Assembly: GCF_001590795.1 (NCBI RefSeq)
Contig: NZ_JXDL01000001.1
Span: 6,680,034 to 6,744,033, forward strand
Direction of reading: 5' to 3'
Source of the DNA: Bradyrhizobium sp. AT1
Lineage (GTDB): Bacteria; Pseudomonadota; Alphaproteobacteria; Rhizobiales; Xanthobacteraceae
Length of the DNA: 64,000 nucleotides
The notes beneath the pieces are model-generated. The model made no database searches. It saw only the letters and a program-made list of their open reading frames with translations, and was not told the DNA's origin. Shown one piece after another: positions 8,863-16,914 of the stretch (positions are counted from its first letter, which is position 1; each line of letters starts with the position of its first letter). Both the position numbers and the translations under genes were made by a program.

Positions 8863-10692
8863 TTATCCCTTCAGCTCCGCCGTAGCCTGATCGAGCCACG
8901 CCCTGGTCGCCTCGTCCAGCGCCGGCCGCACCTCGGCGCGGACGCGCGCGTGGTAGGCGTTGAGCCAGTCCAGCTCATCCTTGCTCAGCATCGCTACATC
9001 GATCAGCCGGCGGTCGATCGGCGCCAAGGTCAGCGTCTCGAACGCGTTCATCGGCTTCTCGGCGCCCTTGATGCTGGCTTCGACGACCAGCTCGAGATTC
9101 TCGATGCGGATGCCGAAACCGTCGGTCTTGTAGTAGCCGGGCTCGTTAGAGAGGATCATGCCGCGCTTCAGCGGCGTGGTCCCGAGCTTCGAGATCCGCG
9201 CCGGCCCTTCGTGCACCGAGAGATAGCTGCCGACGCCGTGACCGGTGCCGTGCTCGAAATCGAGGCCGGCGGCCCAGAGATATTGCCGCGCCAGCGTATC
9301 GAGTTGCGCGCCCGTCGTGCCGTCCGGAAAGACGGCGCGCGCGATCGCGATATGGCCGCGCAGCACGCGGGTGAAACGGTCGCGCATCTCGTCCGTGGGC
9401 TCACCGACGGCCATGGTGCGCGTGACGTCGGTGGTGCCGTCTTCGTACTGCGCGCCGGAATCGATCAGCAAGAGGTCGCCGGGCGCGATGCGCCGGTTGC
9501 TCTTGCGGGTGACGCGGTAGTGCACGATGGCGCCGTTCGGGCCGGTGCCGGAGATGGTCGGAAACGACACGTCCTTCAGCGCGCCGGTGTCGCGGCGGAA
9601 CGTTTCCAGCGCCTCGACCGCGTCGATCTCGGTGAGCTTGCCGCTCGGCGCTTCCCGGTCGACCCAGGCGAGGAAGCGCGCCAGTGCAACGGCATCGCGC
9701 ACATGGGCCGTCTTGGTGCCCTTGATCTCGGTCGCGTTCTTCACCGCCTTGAGCAGCGCGATTGGATCGCTGCCGCGCACCGGCTTGCCGCCGGCGCCCG
9801 CGATCAGCCGGCTGAGCGCGTCGGCCGCGGTGGCGCTGTCGAGTGCGATCGATGCGCTACCCTTGGCGAGCGCCATCAGTGTCGGTGCCATCGCGTCGGG
9901 CTCGCGCACGTCGGCCGACTGCTCGAGATGGTCGCGCGTGAGGTTGGAGAGCTTGCGGTGATCGATGAAGATGGTGGGACGTCCGTCCTTCGGCACCAGC
10001 GCGTAGGACAGCGGAAGCGGGGTATGGGCGACATCGGCGCCGCGAATGTTGAAAGTCCAGGCGACCGCATGGCTGTCGGACAGCACCAGCGCATCGACGC
10101 CGAGCTTGCCGATCTCGCCTTTGATCTGAGCCAGCTTCTCGGCCTCCGCGACACCTGCGTTTTGGAGGTTGTGCACGGCAACGGGGGCGATCGGCGGCTG
10201 CGGCCGGTCCTGCCAGATCGCGTCGATCGGATTGCTATCGACCGCCACCAGCTCGGCGCCGGCCTTGGTGCAGGCGGCGGACAGGCGTTCGGCTGCCGCA
10301 AAAGTGTGCAGCCACGGATCAAATCCGAGGCGGTCACCGGCCTTCAGATGCGCCGACACCCAGCTCTCCGGCGGCGGGTCGATCAGCGATTCCACGGCCC
10401 AGGCCTTTGCATCGACCTGCTTGGCGGCCTGCAGCGTATAGCGGCCGTCGACGAACAGCGCGGCCTCCTGGATCAGAACCACCGCGAATCCTGCAGAGCC
10501 CGTAAAACCGGTCAGCCAGGCCAGCCGCTCTTCTGATGGCGGCACATATTCGTTCTGCTGCTGATCGGCGCGTGGAATGACGAAGCCGGTCAGCTTGCGA
10601 CGGGCGAGTTCTTCGCGAAGTGCGGACAGCCGTGCGGTCAATGCGACGCCGGCCTCCGGCTCCTCGAATGTCTGGAAGTGTGCTTCGAACAT
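8863..10692 (-). CDS. Xaa-Pro aminopeptidase (aminopeptidase P, M24B family)
   Basis: Metallopeptidase that removes an N-terminal residue preceding proline. The 609-residue product has the three-domain layout of the long aminopeptidase P form (two creatinase-like N-terminal domains, then the pita-bread catalytic domain). Metal and catalytic motifs are visible: the Asp pair in DSGAQYEDGTTDVTRT (about residues 411-426), His in HGTGHGVGSYLSVHEG (about 475-490), and the glutamates in SNEPGYY (about 515) and RIENLELV (about 527). No signal peptide, so cytoplasmic. Start ATG precedes FEAHFQTFEEPE; the gene stands alone on the minus strand. Confidence 0.93.
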   Translation of the reverse strand: MFEAHFQTFEEPEAGVALTARLSALREELARRKLTGFVIPRADQQQNEYVPPSEERLAWLTGFTGSAGFAVVLIQEAALFVDGRYTLQAAKQVDAKAWAVESLIDPPPESWVSAHLKAGDRLGFDPWLHTFAAAERLSAACTKAGAELVAVDSNPIDAIWQDRPQPPIAPVAVHNLQNAGVAEAEKLAQIKGEIGKLGVDALVLSDSHAVAWTFNIRGADVAHTPLPLSYALVPKDGRPTIFIDHRKLSNLTRDHLEQSADVREPDAMAPTLMALAKGSASIALDSATAADALSRLIAGAGGKPVRGSDPIALLKAVKNATEIKGTKTAHVRDAVALARFLAWVDREAPSGKLTEIDAVEALETFRRDTGALKDVSFPTISGTGPNGAIVHYRVTRKSNRRIAPGDLLLIDSGAQYEDGTTDVTRTMAVGEPTDEMRDRFTRVLRGHIAIARAVFPDGTTGAQLDTLARQYLWAAGLDFEHGTGHGVGSYLSVHEGPARISKLGTTPLKRGMILSNEPGYYKTDGFGIRIENLELVVEASIKGAEKPMNAFETLTLAPIDRRLIDVAMLSKDELDWLNAYHARVRAEVRPALDEATRAWLDQATAELKG

Positions 10693-10880
10693 GGTGGATC
10701 ACTTTAGGATCATGAGGAGGAGTCCGCAATCTGGACGCATTTGGCGCCGCATCTGGCATGGACCGTGCTTGAAATGGTTCCACTCGAGTCGAGTGGAGTA
10801 AAGGATGCGGCAGTCGCGCTTTGTCCGGATAACAGGGAAATTCGAGCAGGTGGTTCATCTCAACGACGAGGGGACACACG

Positions 10881-11060
10881 ATGCCAGCGTTTACGTTTGA
10901 GAAGATTTCGCCGCCAGTGCGCCGGGCTCCCGCTGCGGCGACGCCGGAGAAGCCGCGCAGCGTCATCAGCCAGGTGATCGAGCGCATCGCCGAGCGCCGC
11001 GCAAGCCGCGCCGTGCAGGTCGAGCGCGCGATGCGCCAGGACGACAAGCCGGTGGAGTAG
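10881..11060 (+). CDS. Small conserved-type hypothetical protein (59 aa)
   Basis: ATG at 10881 is preceded by GAGGGG at the right distance and opens a frame of 59 codons ending TAG: MPAFTFEKISPPVRRAPAAA at the start, then a basic helical segment (VISQVIERIAERRASRAVQVERAMR). No signal peptide, membrane segment or cysteine. The N-terminal FTFEKISPP recalls small uncharacterised proteins that I remember from Bradyrhizobium. The ribosome site, codon bias and lack of a competing frame support a real gene. It lies alone between divergent aminopeptidase P and convergent prmA. Function unknown; the charged helix could bind nucleic acid or a partner protein, but that is a guess. Confidence 0.65.
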   Translation: MPAFTFEKISPPVRRAPAAATPEKPRSVISQVIERIAERRASRAVQVERAMRQDDKPVE

Positions 11061-11146
11061 GGCGTTGGGTGGTGAGCCGAGCCGTAATCCCCAACGTCGA
11101 TCCATATGGAAAGCGAAGTGGGAGGGCTAGCCCTACGGCGCCTCTC

Positions 11147-12034
11147 TCATCCCACCTTCCGCAGCAACAGGCTGCTCCACCCCTCGATCCTCAGATGCTT
11201 CAACGGCACGAGCCCGCGCGCGCGGTAGGCGGCGATCACGGCGGGGGCCTGGTGCGTCAGCAGGCCGGAGAGGATGACGCGTCCGCCGGGCGCCAGATGC
11301 CGCGCCATCGGGCCGGCCAATTGCCGCAAGGGATTGGCAAGGATGTTGGCGAGCACCAGGTCGAACGGACCGGCCTGACCGAAATCCGGCGCCGCGAAGC
11401 CGGTGGCGCGGATAACCCGCACATGGTTGCGAACCTCATTCAGCGCCGCATTCTCGGCGGCCACCCGCACCGACGGCGGGTCGATGTCGGAGGCGAGCAC
11501 ATGGCGGTGCAGGGCTTTCGCCGCGGCGATCGCCAGCACGCCGGTGCCGGTGCCGAGGTCGAGCAGCTTCCTCGGGCGCGTACTCTTCAGGACATGGTCA
11601 AGCAGCAGTAAACAGCCACGCGTCGTGCCGTGGTGGCCGGTGCCGAAGGCGAGCGCGGCCTCGATCTCGATGGCGAGCTTGTTCGGCGCCACCCGGTCAC
11701 GGTCGTGGCTGCCGTGCACGACGAAACGGCCGGCCGGCACCGGGACGAGGTCTTCCAGGCTGGCCTTGACCCAGTCCTTGGCATCCATCGTGTCGAAGGC
11801 AAGGGTATCGGCGATCGCATTTCCTGCCGAATTTACAACGAGTTCGCGCAGCAGCGCCTGGTCCGGCGCCTCGGCGAAATGAAGCGTGACGTCCCATTGT
11901 CCGTCCGGCTGCTCGAAGGCGGCGACGGCGGCATCGCCTTCGAAAAAAACCTCGGTGAGCATGTCGACGACGCGTTTGGCGTCGGCCTCGCTACCGATCG
12001 AAAAGCTGGCGCGATGGGTGGGGGAAGGCTGCAT
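11147..12034 (-). CDS. prmA: Ribosomal protein L11 methyltransferase PrmA
   Basis: SAM-dependent methyltransferase that trimethylates ribosomal protein L11. The 295-residue product has the motif I loop LLDLGTGTGVLAIAAAK, an acidic residue at the end of strand 2 (ASDIDPPSV) and the motif PFDLVLANILANPL, whose NILANPL is the PrmA-specific form of the NPP(Y/F) type catalytic loop. The N-terminal 100 residues (L11-recognition domain) are less conserved but present. Also seen is the family sequence AFGTGHHGTTRGCL. The gene is separated by 154 bases from the divergent flp pilin gene. Confidence 0.94.
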   Translation of the reverse strand: MQPSPTHRASFSIGSEADAKRVVDMLTEVFFEGDAAVAAFEQPDGQWDVTLHFAEAPDQALLRELVVNSAGNAIADTLAFDTMDAKDWVKASLEDLVPVPAGRFVVHGSHDRDRVAPNKLAIEIEAALAFGTGHHGTTRGCLLLLDHVLKSTRPRKLLDLGTGTGVLAIAAAKALHRHVLASDIDPPSVRVAAENAALNEVRNHVRVIRATGFAAPDFGQAGPFDLVLANILANPLRQLAGPMARHLAPGGRVILSGLLTHQAPAVIAAYRARGLVPLKHLRIEGWSSLLLRKVG

Positions 12035-12188
12035 TCAGGGTTCCGTTGGGTTCAATTTTTGGAACTTTTGTTCCCAATTTATCGGACAAGTTGCGGTTCC
12101 CCGATTAACTGGGGCGAAGGTTGTGTCCCGTACCTTCCCGGATGTCGAATTAAGCCAACACAGCTTGGAATTGAAACGGAGGCTAGTC

Positions 12189-12353
12189 TTGAAAAGCATG
12201 ATTCAGAAGTTCTGGTCGGATGAGTCCGGTGCAACGGCGATCGAATACGGTCTGATTGCCGCGGGTATCGCCCTGGCGATCATCACCGTGGTGAACAGCC
12301 TGGGTGTCACCATGAACGAGAAGTTCACGTCGATTAGCACCTCCTTGAAGTAA
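12189..12353 (+). CDS. Flp/Fap-type pilin, TTG start
   Basis: Type IVb pilin subunit. A ribosome site GGAGG (12178-12182) lies 6 bases before TTG 12189 but 15 before the in-frame ATG at 12198, so I take TTG as the start (54 residues). The prepilin-peptidase site is clear: SG followed by ATAIEYGLIAAG, with the conserved Glu and Tyr at mature positions 5 and 6, leaving a 14-residue leader and a 40-residue mature pilin with one hydrophobic helix. No tad/cpa assembly genes are in the window, so the export machinery must be elsewhere. The gene is divergent from prmA and followed by a hairpin terminator. Confidence 0.9.
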   Translation: MKSMIQKFWSDESGATAIEYGLIAAGIALAIITVVNSLGVTMNEKFTSISTSLK

Positions 12354-12405
12354 TTTCCGCCTCCATTTCCCAGCGGGGGCTGCTTTTTCTTCATAGACAC
12401 TTTCC

Positions 12406-12450
12406 GACGACCGCCCGCACGGGAATATCCCGGGCGGGCGAAGTCGTTTT
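12406..12450 (+). terminator. Terminator after flp pilin gene
   Basis: A 12-bp stem with one mismatch: GCCCGCACGGGA (12413-12424) pairs with TCCCGGGCGGGC (12428-12439) around a 3-base loop. It is flanked by CGAC (12406-12409) pairing with GTCG (12443-12446) and followed by TTTT. It begins about 55 bases after the pilin stop. Confidence 0.65.
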
Positions 12451-12520
12451 GGCCTCTGTTCGCTCCAGCGAAGATCGTCCGCGTTTCTGCTCTCGCCGAT
12501 CATGCGAGACACCACCGGAC

Positions 12521-12687
12521 GTCCACAGCCTGTCCGCGCGTCATTCCGCGGCAATCCACCGTCTTATACCCCACTTATCCCGCGCCGTTTCCACAGCTTG
12601 ATCCCAGGCGGTCCCGAGAGACCGGGCCCAGTTCACCACAGCATGACCAACAGTCTGTCCACAGCCTCTCCACAGACCTATCCACGG
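12521..12687. repeat. Cluster of TCCACAG-type motifs in a 324-bp intergenic gap
   Basis: The gap 12354-12677 holds no gene. After the pilin terminator it contains GTCCACAG (12521), TTTCCACAG (12588), TGTCCACAG (12656), TCTCCACAG (12667) and CTATCCACGG (12678), plus TTATCCCG near 12576. They resemble degenerate DnaA boxes (TTATCCACA) all in the same orientation. None is a perfect box, so function is uncertain. Confidence 0.4.
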
Positions 12688-14288
12688 CTTCCGAACAGCG
12701 AGCGGTGATCCTTCAGGATCGCCTGCGCGGCGTTATGGCCGGGCGCGCCGGTGACGCCGCCGCCGGGATGGGCGCCGGAGCCGCAATGATAGAGGCCCCT
12801 GAGCGGCCCGCGATAATCGGCATGGCCCAGCATCGGCCGCGCCGAGAACAGCTGGTTCAAGGTCAGCGCGCCGTGGAAGATGTCGCCGCCGATGAGGCCG
12901 AACTGGCGTTCGAGATCGAGCGGGGACAGGATCTGGCGGCCGAGCACGCTTCCCGCAAAGCCCGGCGCGTATTGATCCACCGTCGCGATCATGAGATCGG
13001 CGACCTCGTCGCGATGGTCGTCCCATGATGTTCCGTCGGGAAGCTCTGGCGCGACGTGCTGGCAGAACAGGCTCGCGACATGCTTTCCGGCGGGGGCCAG
13101 CGCGTCGTCGAGCGTGGAGGGGATCAGCATCTCGACGACGGGCTCCCGGCTCCAGCCCTGTGCCCGCGCGTCGAGCCAGGCGCGGTCCATGTAGGGAAGA
13201 CTCGGCGCCAGGATGATGCCGGATGAGAGATGATCGCCTTCGCCAGGCAGCGCCGTGAAGGAGGGCAGGCGGTCCAGCGCCACGTTCATGCGGAAGGTGC
13301 CGGAGCCGTTCTTCCAGTGCCGGATGCGGGCGAGGAAGTCCGCAGGGAGAGCGTCGGCCGTGATCAGTTGCGTGTAGAGCAGCTTTGGATTGACGTTGGC
13401 CGCGACATATTTCGCGCGGATCGTTTCGCCGTTCTCCAGCACGACGCCGACGGCGCGGTCGCGCTCGACGATGATCTCGCGGACGCCAGCGTCGGTATCG
13501 ATCACGACGCCGCGGTCGCGCGCCGTGCGCGCCATCGCCTGCGTGATCGCGCCCATGCCGCCGATGGCATGGCCCCAGACGCCCTTCTTGCCGTTCACCT
13601 CGCCGAAGGCGTGATGCAGCATCACATAAGCCGAGCCGGCGGCGTAGGGGCTGGCGTAGTTGCCGACGATGGCATCGAAACCGAACAGCGCCTTGACCAG
13701 ATCATGCTCGAAGCGCTCGTCCAGCATCTCGCCGGCCGAGCGGGTGAAGAGATCGAGCAGGCTGCGGCTTTGCTCCAGCGTCAGGCCGCGCAGGATGTTG
13801 GCGGTCTTCCAGGCGTTGATACCCTCGCGGACGGCCGCTGTGCCAAAACCGTCGACGAGGTTCGGCGGCGCGCGCAGCACGAACTGCCTGAGCACGTCGG
13901 CGATGTCTTCCAGCTCGCGCGAGAACCCGTCGAGCGCGGCAGCGTCACGCGCGCTCAACCGTGCGACTGATGCCTTCGTCCGTCCTTCCCCGGTGAGAAG
14001 ATAGCTGCCGTCAGGCGCGGGCAGGAAATTCTGGGCGCGCCGTTCGACGATCCGCAGGCCCTGCTCGGCGAGCTTGAGGTCGCGGATCACTTGCGGATTG
14101 AGCAGGCTCACGGTGTAGGCCGCGACCGAATTGCGGAAACCCGGGTGAAATTCCTCCGTGACGGCGGCACCGCCGACCACCTTGCGGCGCTCGACCACGC
14201 GCACGCGCAGGCCCGCCGTCGCGAGATAGGCCGCGCAGGTGAGGCCGTTATGGCCAGCGCCTATGATGACGACGTCGCTTTCGCTCAT
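12678..14288 (-). CDS. FAD-dependent oxidoreductase, phytoene dehydrogenase-like (PYROXD2-like)
   Basis: 536-residue flavoprotein. The N-terminal dinucleotide-binding motif DVVIIGAGHNGLTCAAYLA and the glutamate after strand 2 (VRVVERRKVVGGAAVTEE) define an FAD Rossmann fold of the COG1233 group. The C-terminal GLYHCGSGAHPGGGVTGAPGHNAA is the second FAD-contacting segment typical of phytoene-desaturase/PYROXD2 relatives. No carotenoid genes are nearby and the protein lacks a membrane anchor, so a carotenoid substrate should not be assumed. I chose ATG 14288 (MSESDVVII); an open extension to 14384 consists of a palindromic repeat read in frame and is not part of the protein. Confidence 0.85.
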   Translation of the reverse strand: MSESDVVIIGAGHNGLTCAAYLATAGLRVRVVERRKVVGGAAVTEEFHPGFRNSVAAYTVSLLNPQVIRDLKLAEQGLRIVERRAQNFLPAPDGSYLLTGEGRTKASVARLSARDAAALDGFSRELEDIADVLRQFVLRAPPNLVDGFGTAAVREGINAWKTANILRGLTLEQSRSLLDLFTRSAGEMLDERFEHDLVKALFGFDAIVGNYASPYAAGSAYVMLHHAFGEVNGKKGVWGHAIGGMGAITQAMARTARDRGVVIDTDAGVREIIVERDRAVGVVLENGETIRAKYVAANVNPKLLYTQLITADALPADFLARIRHWKNGSGTFRMNVALDRLPSFTALPGEGDHLSSGIILAPSLPYMDRAWLDARAQGWSREPVVEMLIPSTLDDALAPAGKHVASLFCQHVAPELPDGTSWDDHRDEVADLMIATVDQYAPGFAGSVLGRQILSPLDLERQFGLIGGDIFHGALTLNQLFSARPMLGHADYRGPLRGLYHCGSGAHPGGGVTGAPGHNAAQAILKDHRSLFGSRG

Positions 14289-14299
14289 GATATTCCTGG

Positions 14300-14399
14300 C
14301 GTCATTCCGGGGCTCGCGAAGCGAGAACTCTGGTGCGGGCTCCGCACCAGAGAATCTCGAGGTTCCGGGTTCGATGCGTCGCATCGCCCCCGGAACGAC
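14300..14399. repeat. Intergenic palindromic repeat, three-hairpin type
   Basis: Three stems in 100 bases: CTCGC-GAA-GCGAG near 14313-14325; a perfect 11-bp stem CTCTGGTGCGG (14328-14338) with its complement at 14342-14352; and TTCCGGG near 14363 with CCCGGAA near 14389, enclosing GATGCG-T-CGCATC. It begins CGTCATTCCGGG and ends CCCGGAACGAC, the same frame of ends as the element inside uvrD (38442-38535, other strand). It lies between divergent genes. Confidence 0.7.
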
Positions 14400-14515
14400 A
14401 TCTCTATATCAAGCATTCCTCGCTGCAACATCACGAGTCCCTTTATTGCCCGTTCAGGCGCCTTGTGCTCCATTGCGCCCGTCCGGCACCCGCCGGGGTT
14501 TGAGCCGGAGCTTCC

Positions 14516-16795
14516 ATGGATTCGATCGTGCACCCCGCCGCTACGGAGCAGCCGTCGTCGTCGCGCAACCGGCTGCTGCTGACGGTCTACACCGCCGCGA
14601 TCTTCGTCAGCGCGCTGCTCCTGTTCTCGGTGCAGCCGCTGTTCACGAAGATGGTGCTGCCGCGGCTCGGCGGCTCGCCGGCGGTGTGGTCGGTGGCGAT
14701 GGTGTTCTTCCAGTCGCTGCTGCTGGCGGGCTATGCCTATGCGCATCTGTTGATGCAGGCGAAGAACCGGATCGTTCCGGTCGCGGTGCATCTGGTGCTG
14801 CTGATCGCAGCCTTCGCCACGCTCCCGCTCGGCATCGCCTCCGCCTATGGCGAGCCGCCCGCTTCCGGCTATGCTTTCTGGCTGCTCGGCCTGTTCGTGG
14901 TCTCGATCGGCCTGCCGTTCTTTGCGCTCGCCGCCAACAATCCGCTACTGCAGGCCTGGTTTGTCCGCACCGGCCATCCCGCCGGCCACGATCCCTACTT
15001 CCTCTATGCATCCTCCAACATCGGCAGCTTCCTGGCGCTGTTGTCCTATCCGTTTCTGCTGGAGCCGATGTTCACGCTGCACACGCAGAACCGGTTCTGG
15101 ACTGCCGGCTATGGCCTTCTGATCCTGCTGATCGCCGCCTGCGGCGTGCTGTTGCTACGCTCGCCGAAGCTGGCCGAGGTCGATGCGCGAGCCGAGGAGG
15201 CGCATGCACCGGCGCCGGGTCTGATGACGCGGCTGCGCTGGATCTTCCTTGCCGCGGTGCCGTCGGGTCTGCTGATCGCGGTGACCGCGCACATCTCGAC
15301 CGACGTCGCGGCGGCGCCGCTGCTCTGGGTGCTGCCGCTGTCACTGTATCTGCTCACCTGGGTCGTGGTGTTCCAGTCGCGGCCGCTGCTGCCGCACAAA
15401 TGGATGCTGATGCTGCAGCCGGTCGCGATCGCGGGCGTCGTCGTCCTGCTCGCTTTCGGTGGCGAGCAGAATCTGCTGTTGACGCTCGGCGGACACCAGC
15501 TCTGCTTCTTCGTCATCGCCATGGCCTGTCACGGCGAACTGGCGCGGACGAGGCCGGCCGCCAAATATCTCACCGGGTTCTATGTCGCGCTGTCGTTCGG
15601 TGGCATGGTCGGCGGCCTCTTTGCCGGACTCGTTGCGCCCTTTACCTTCTCGTGGATCGCCGAATATCCGATCCTGGTTGCGCTCGCGGCATTGTGCCGG
15701 CCGCCTGCGAACGAGCGGCTGGCGGGCATCGTCAAATGGTATTGGCTCGCACTCGCTGCGCTCGCCGTGGCGCTGGTGGTGCCGTCCATCACGACGGGCA
15801 GCCTCTCGACCTGGTTTGAGGACCATCGGGTCTGGGTCGCCGGCGCCGTCGGCGTGCTCGCAGCGCTTCTGGCGCTGACGCTCAATGCCGGCCGTTGGAA
15901 GATCTTTGCGACCGTCGCGCTCGCGCTGGCGTTGATCCGCGTCTATCCGGCGGATGAGGGCCGCGTCACGACGGTACGCAGCTTCTTCGGCGTGCACAAG
16001 ATCGTGGTGACGCCCGGCGGCTATTTCCATGTGCTGATGCACGGCACCACCATCCATGGTGCCGAGCGCTTCCGCAACAATGACGGCACGCCGGTCACTG
16101 GCCGGCCCGAACCGATCACCTATTATCACAAGGACGGCGGCATCGGTCAGGCCGTCAGCGCGATCCGCGAGCGCAAGGGCGCGCCGCTCAAGGTCGCCGC
16201 GATCGGCGTCGGATCCGGCACGCTCGCCTGTGCCGCCGAGCGAGGGGAGGACTGGAAATTCTTCGAGATCGACCAGTCGATGGTGGATGCCGCGCGTGAT
16301 CCCAAAAATTTCCGCTACATCTCGAGCTGTCTGCCGGACCTGAAGCCTGTCATCGGCGATGCGCGCCTCACCTTCGCCAAAGAGCCCGACGGCGCCTATG
16401 ACCTCATCATCGTCGATGCCTATTCGTCGGATGCCATCCCGATCCATCTTGCCACCGAAGAGGCGATGAAGATCTACAAGGACAAGCTCGCGCCGCACGG
16501 CGCCGTGGTGATGCATGTCTCCAACCGCCACCTCGATCTCGAGACCGTCGTGGTCGGCATTGCCGATGCCAACGATCTCAAAAGCTGGGTCTTCAACGAG
16601 GATTCCGGGCGCGACGGCGACTACATCTTCTCGACCGACGTCGTCATCTCCGCGCGCGAGGATGCCGATATCGGCCGGCTTGCCTCATCCAAGTCCTGGG
16701 AGCAGACCGAAGCCGACGACAGGGTGCGGGTCTGGACGGACGACTATTCCAACATCCTGGGCGCGCTGTACCGGCGCTTGCGGGACGGGGAGTAG
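14516..16795 (+). CDS. Fused MFS-like membrane domain / spermidine synthase-like protein
   Basis: 759 residues with two modules. Residues about 20-480 hold some 12 hydrophobic helices resembling an MFS or spermidine-synthase-associated membrane domain (FVSALLLFSVQPLFTKMVLPRLGG is the family's opening motif). Residues about 490-755 hold a Rossmann methyltransferase-like fold of the spermidine synthase type: IGVGSGTLAC, FEIDQSMV, GDARLTF and DLIIVDAYSSDAIP. The catalytic aspartate region of true spermidine synthases (D-x-x-D-P) is replaced by DAYSSDAIP, so polyamine synthesis is doubtful. Family annotation is usually 'fused MFS/spermidine synthase', substrate unknown. Ribosome site GGAG precedes ATG 14516. 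Confidence 0.82.
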   Translation: MDSIVHPAATEQPSSSRNRLLLTVYTAAIFVSALLLFSVQPLFTKMVLPRLGGSPAVWSVAMVFFQSLLLAGYAYAHLLMQAKNRIVPVAVHLVLLIAAFATLPLGIASAYGEPPASGYAFWLLGLFVVSIGLPFFALAANNPLLQAWFVRTGHPAGHDPYFLYASSNIGSFLALLSYPFLLEPMFTLHTQNRFWTAGYGLLILLIAACGVLLLRSPKLAEVDARAEEAHAPAPGLMTRLRWIFLAAVPSGLLIAVTAHISTDVAAAPLLWVLPLSLYLLTWVVVFQSRPLLPHKWMLMLQPVAIAGVVVLLAFGGEQNLLLTLGGHQLCFFVIAMACHGELARTRPAAKYLTGFYVALSFGGMVGGLFAGLVAPFTFSWIAEYPILVALAALCRPPANERLAGIVKWYWLALAALAVALVVPSITTGSLSTWFEDHRVWVAGAVGVLAALLALTLNAGRWKIFATVALALALIRVYPADEGRVTTVRSFFGVHKIVVTPGGYFHVLMHGTTIHGAERFRNNDGTPVTGRPEPITYYHKDGGIGQAVSAIRERKGAPLKVAAIGVGSGTLACAAERGEDWKFFEIDQSMVDAARDPKNFRYISSCLPDLKPVIGDARLTFAKEPDGAYDLIIVDAYSSDAIPIHLATEEAMKIYKDKLAPHGAVVMHVSNRHLDLETVVVGIADANDLKSWVFNEDSGRDGDYIFSTDVVISAREDADIGRLASSKSWEQTEADDRVRVWTDDYSNILGALYRRLRDGE

Positions 16796-16812
16796 GGCCA
16801 CTTCGTAACTTC

Positions 16813-16900
16813 GTAGCCCGGATGGAGCGAAGCGTCATCCGGGGCCGCTCGTGCGTGGTGGGCACTTCTCCCGGATTGCGCTTCGCTCCATCCGGGCTAC
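16813..16900. repeat. Long inverted repeat between convergent genes
   Basis: A perfect 22-bp inverted repeat: left arm 16813-16834 (begins GTAGCCCGGATGGAGC), right arm 16879-16900, with a 44-base middle that itself contains CCGG-rich half-sites. It sits between two convergent stops, so it can serve both strands as a terminator. The same outer arm occurs at 19395-19430. Confidence 0.8.
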
Positions 16901-16914
16901 AAGGCGAGAGGCTT

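Noticed and set aside
8950..10536. A 528-codon plus-strand frame opposite aminopeptidase P
   Set aside because: Same explanation: it mirrors a well-supported gene with all catalytic motifs and shows no domain of its own.
12521..12687. Replication origin
   Set aside because: Motifs are degenerate DnaA-box-like only, without an A+T-rich unwinding region and without origin-linked genes such as dnaA, hemE or parAB nearby.
14289..14384. N-terminal extension of the flavoprotein through a repeat
   Set aside because: The extension is the palindromic element read in frame, while MSESDVVIIGAG gives the canonical FAD-binding N-terminus.
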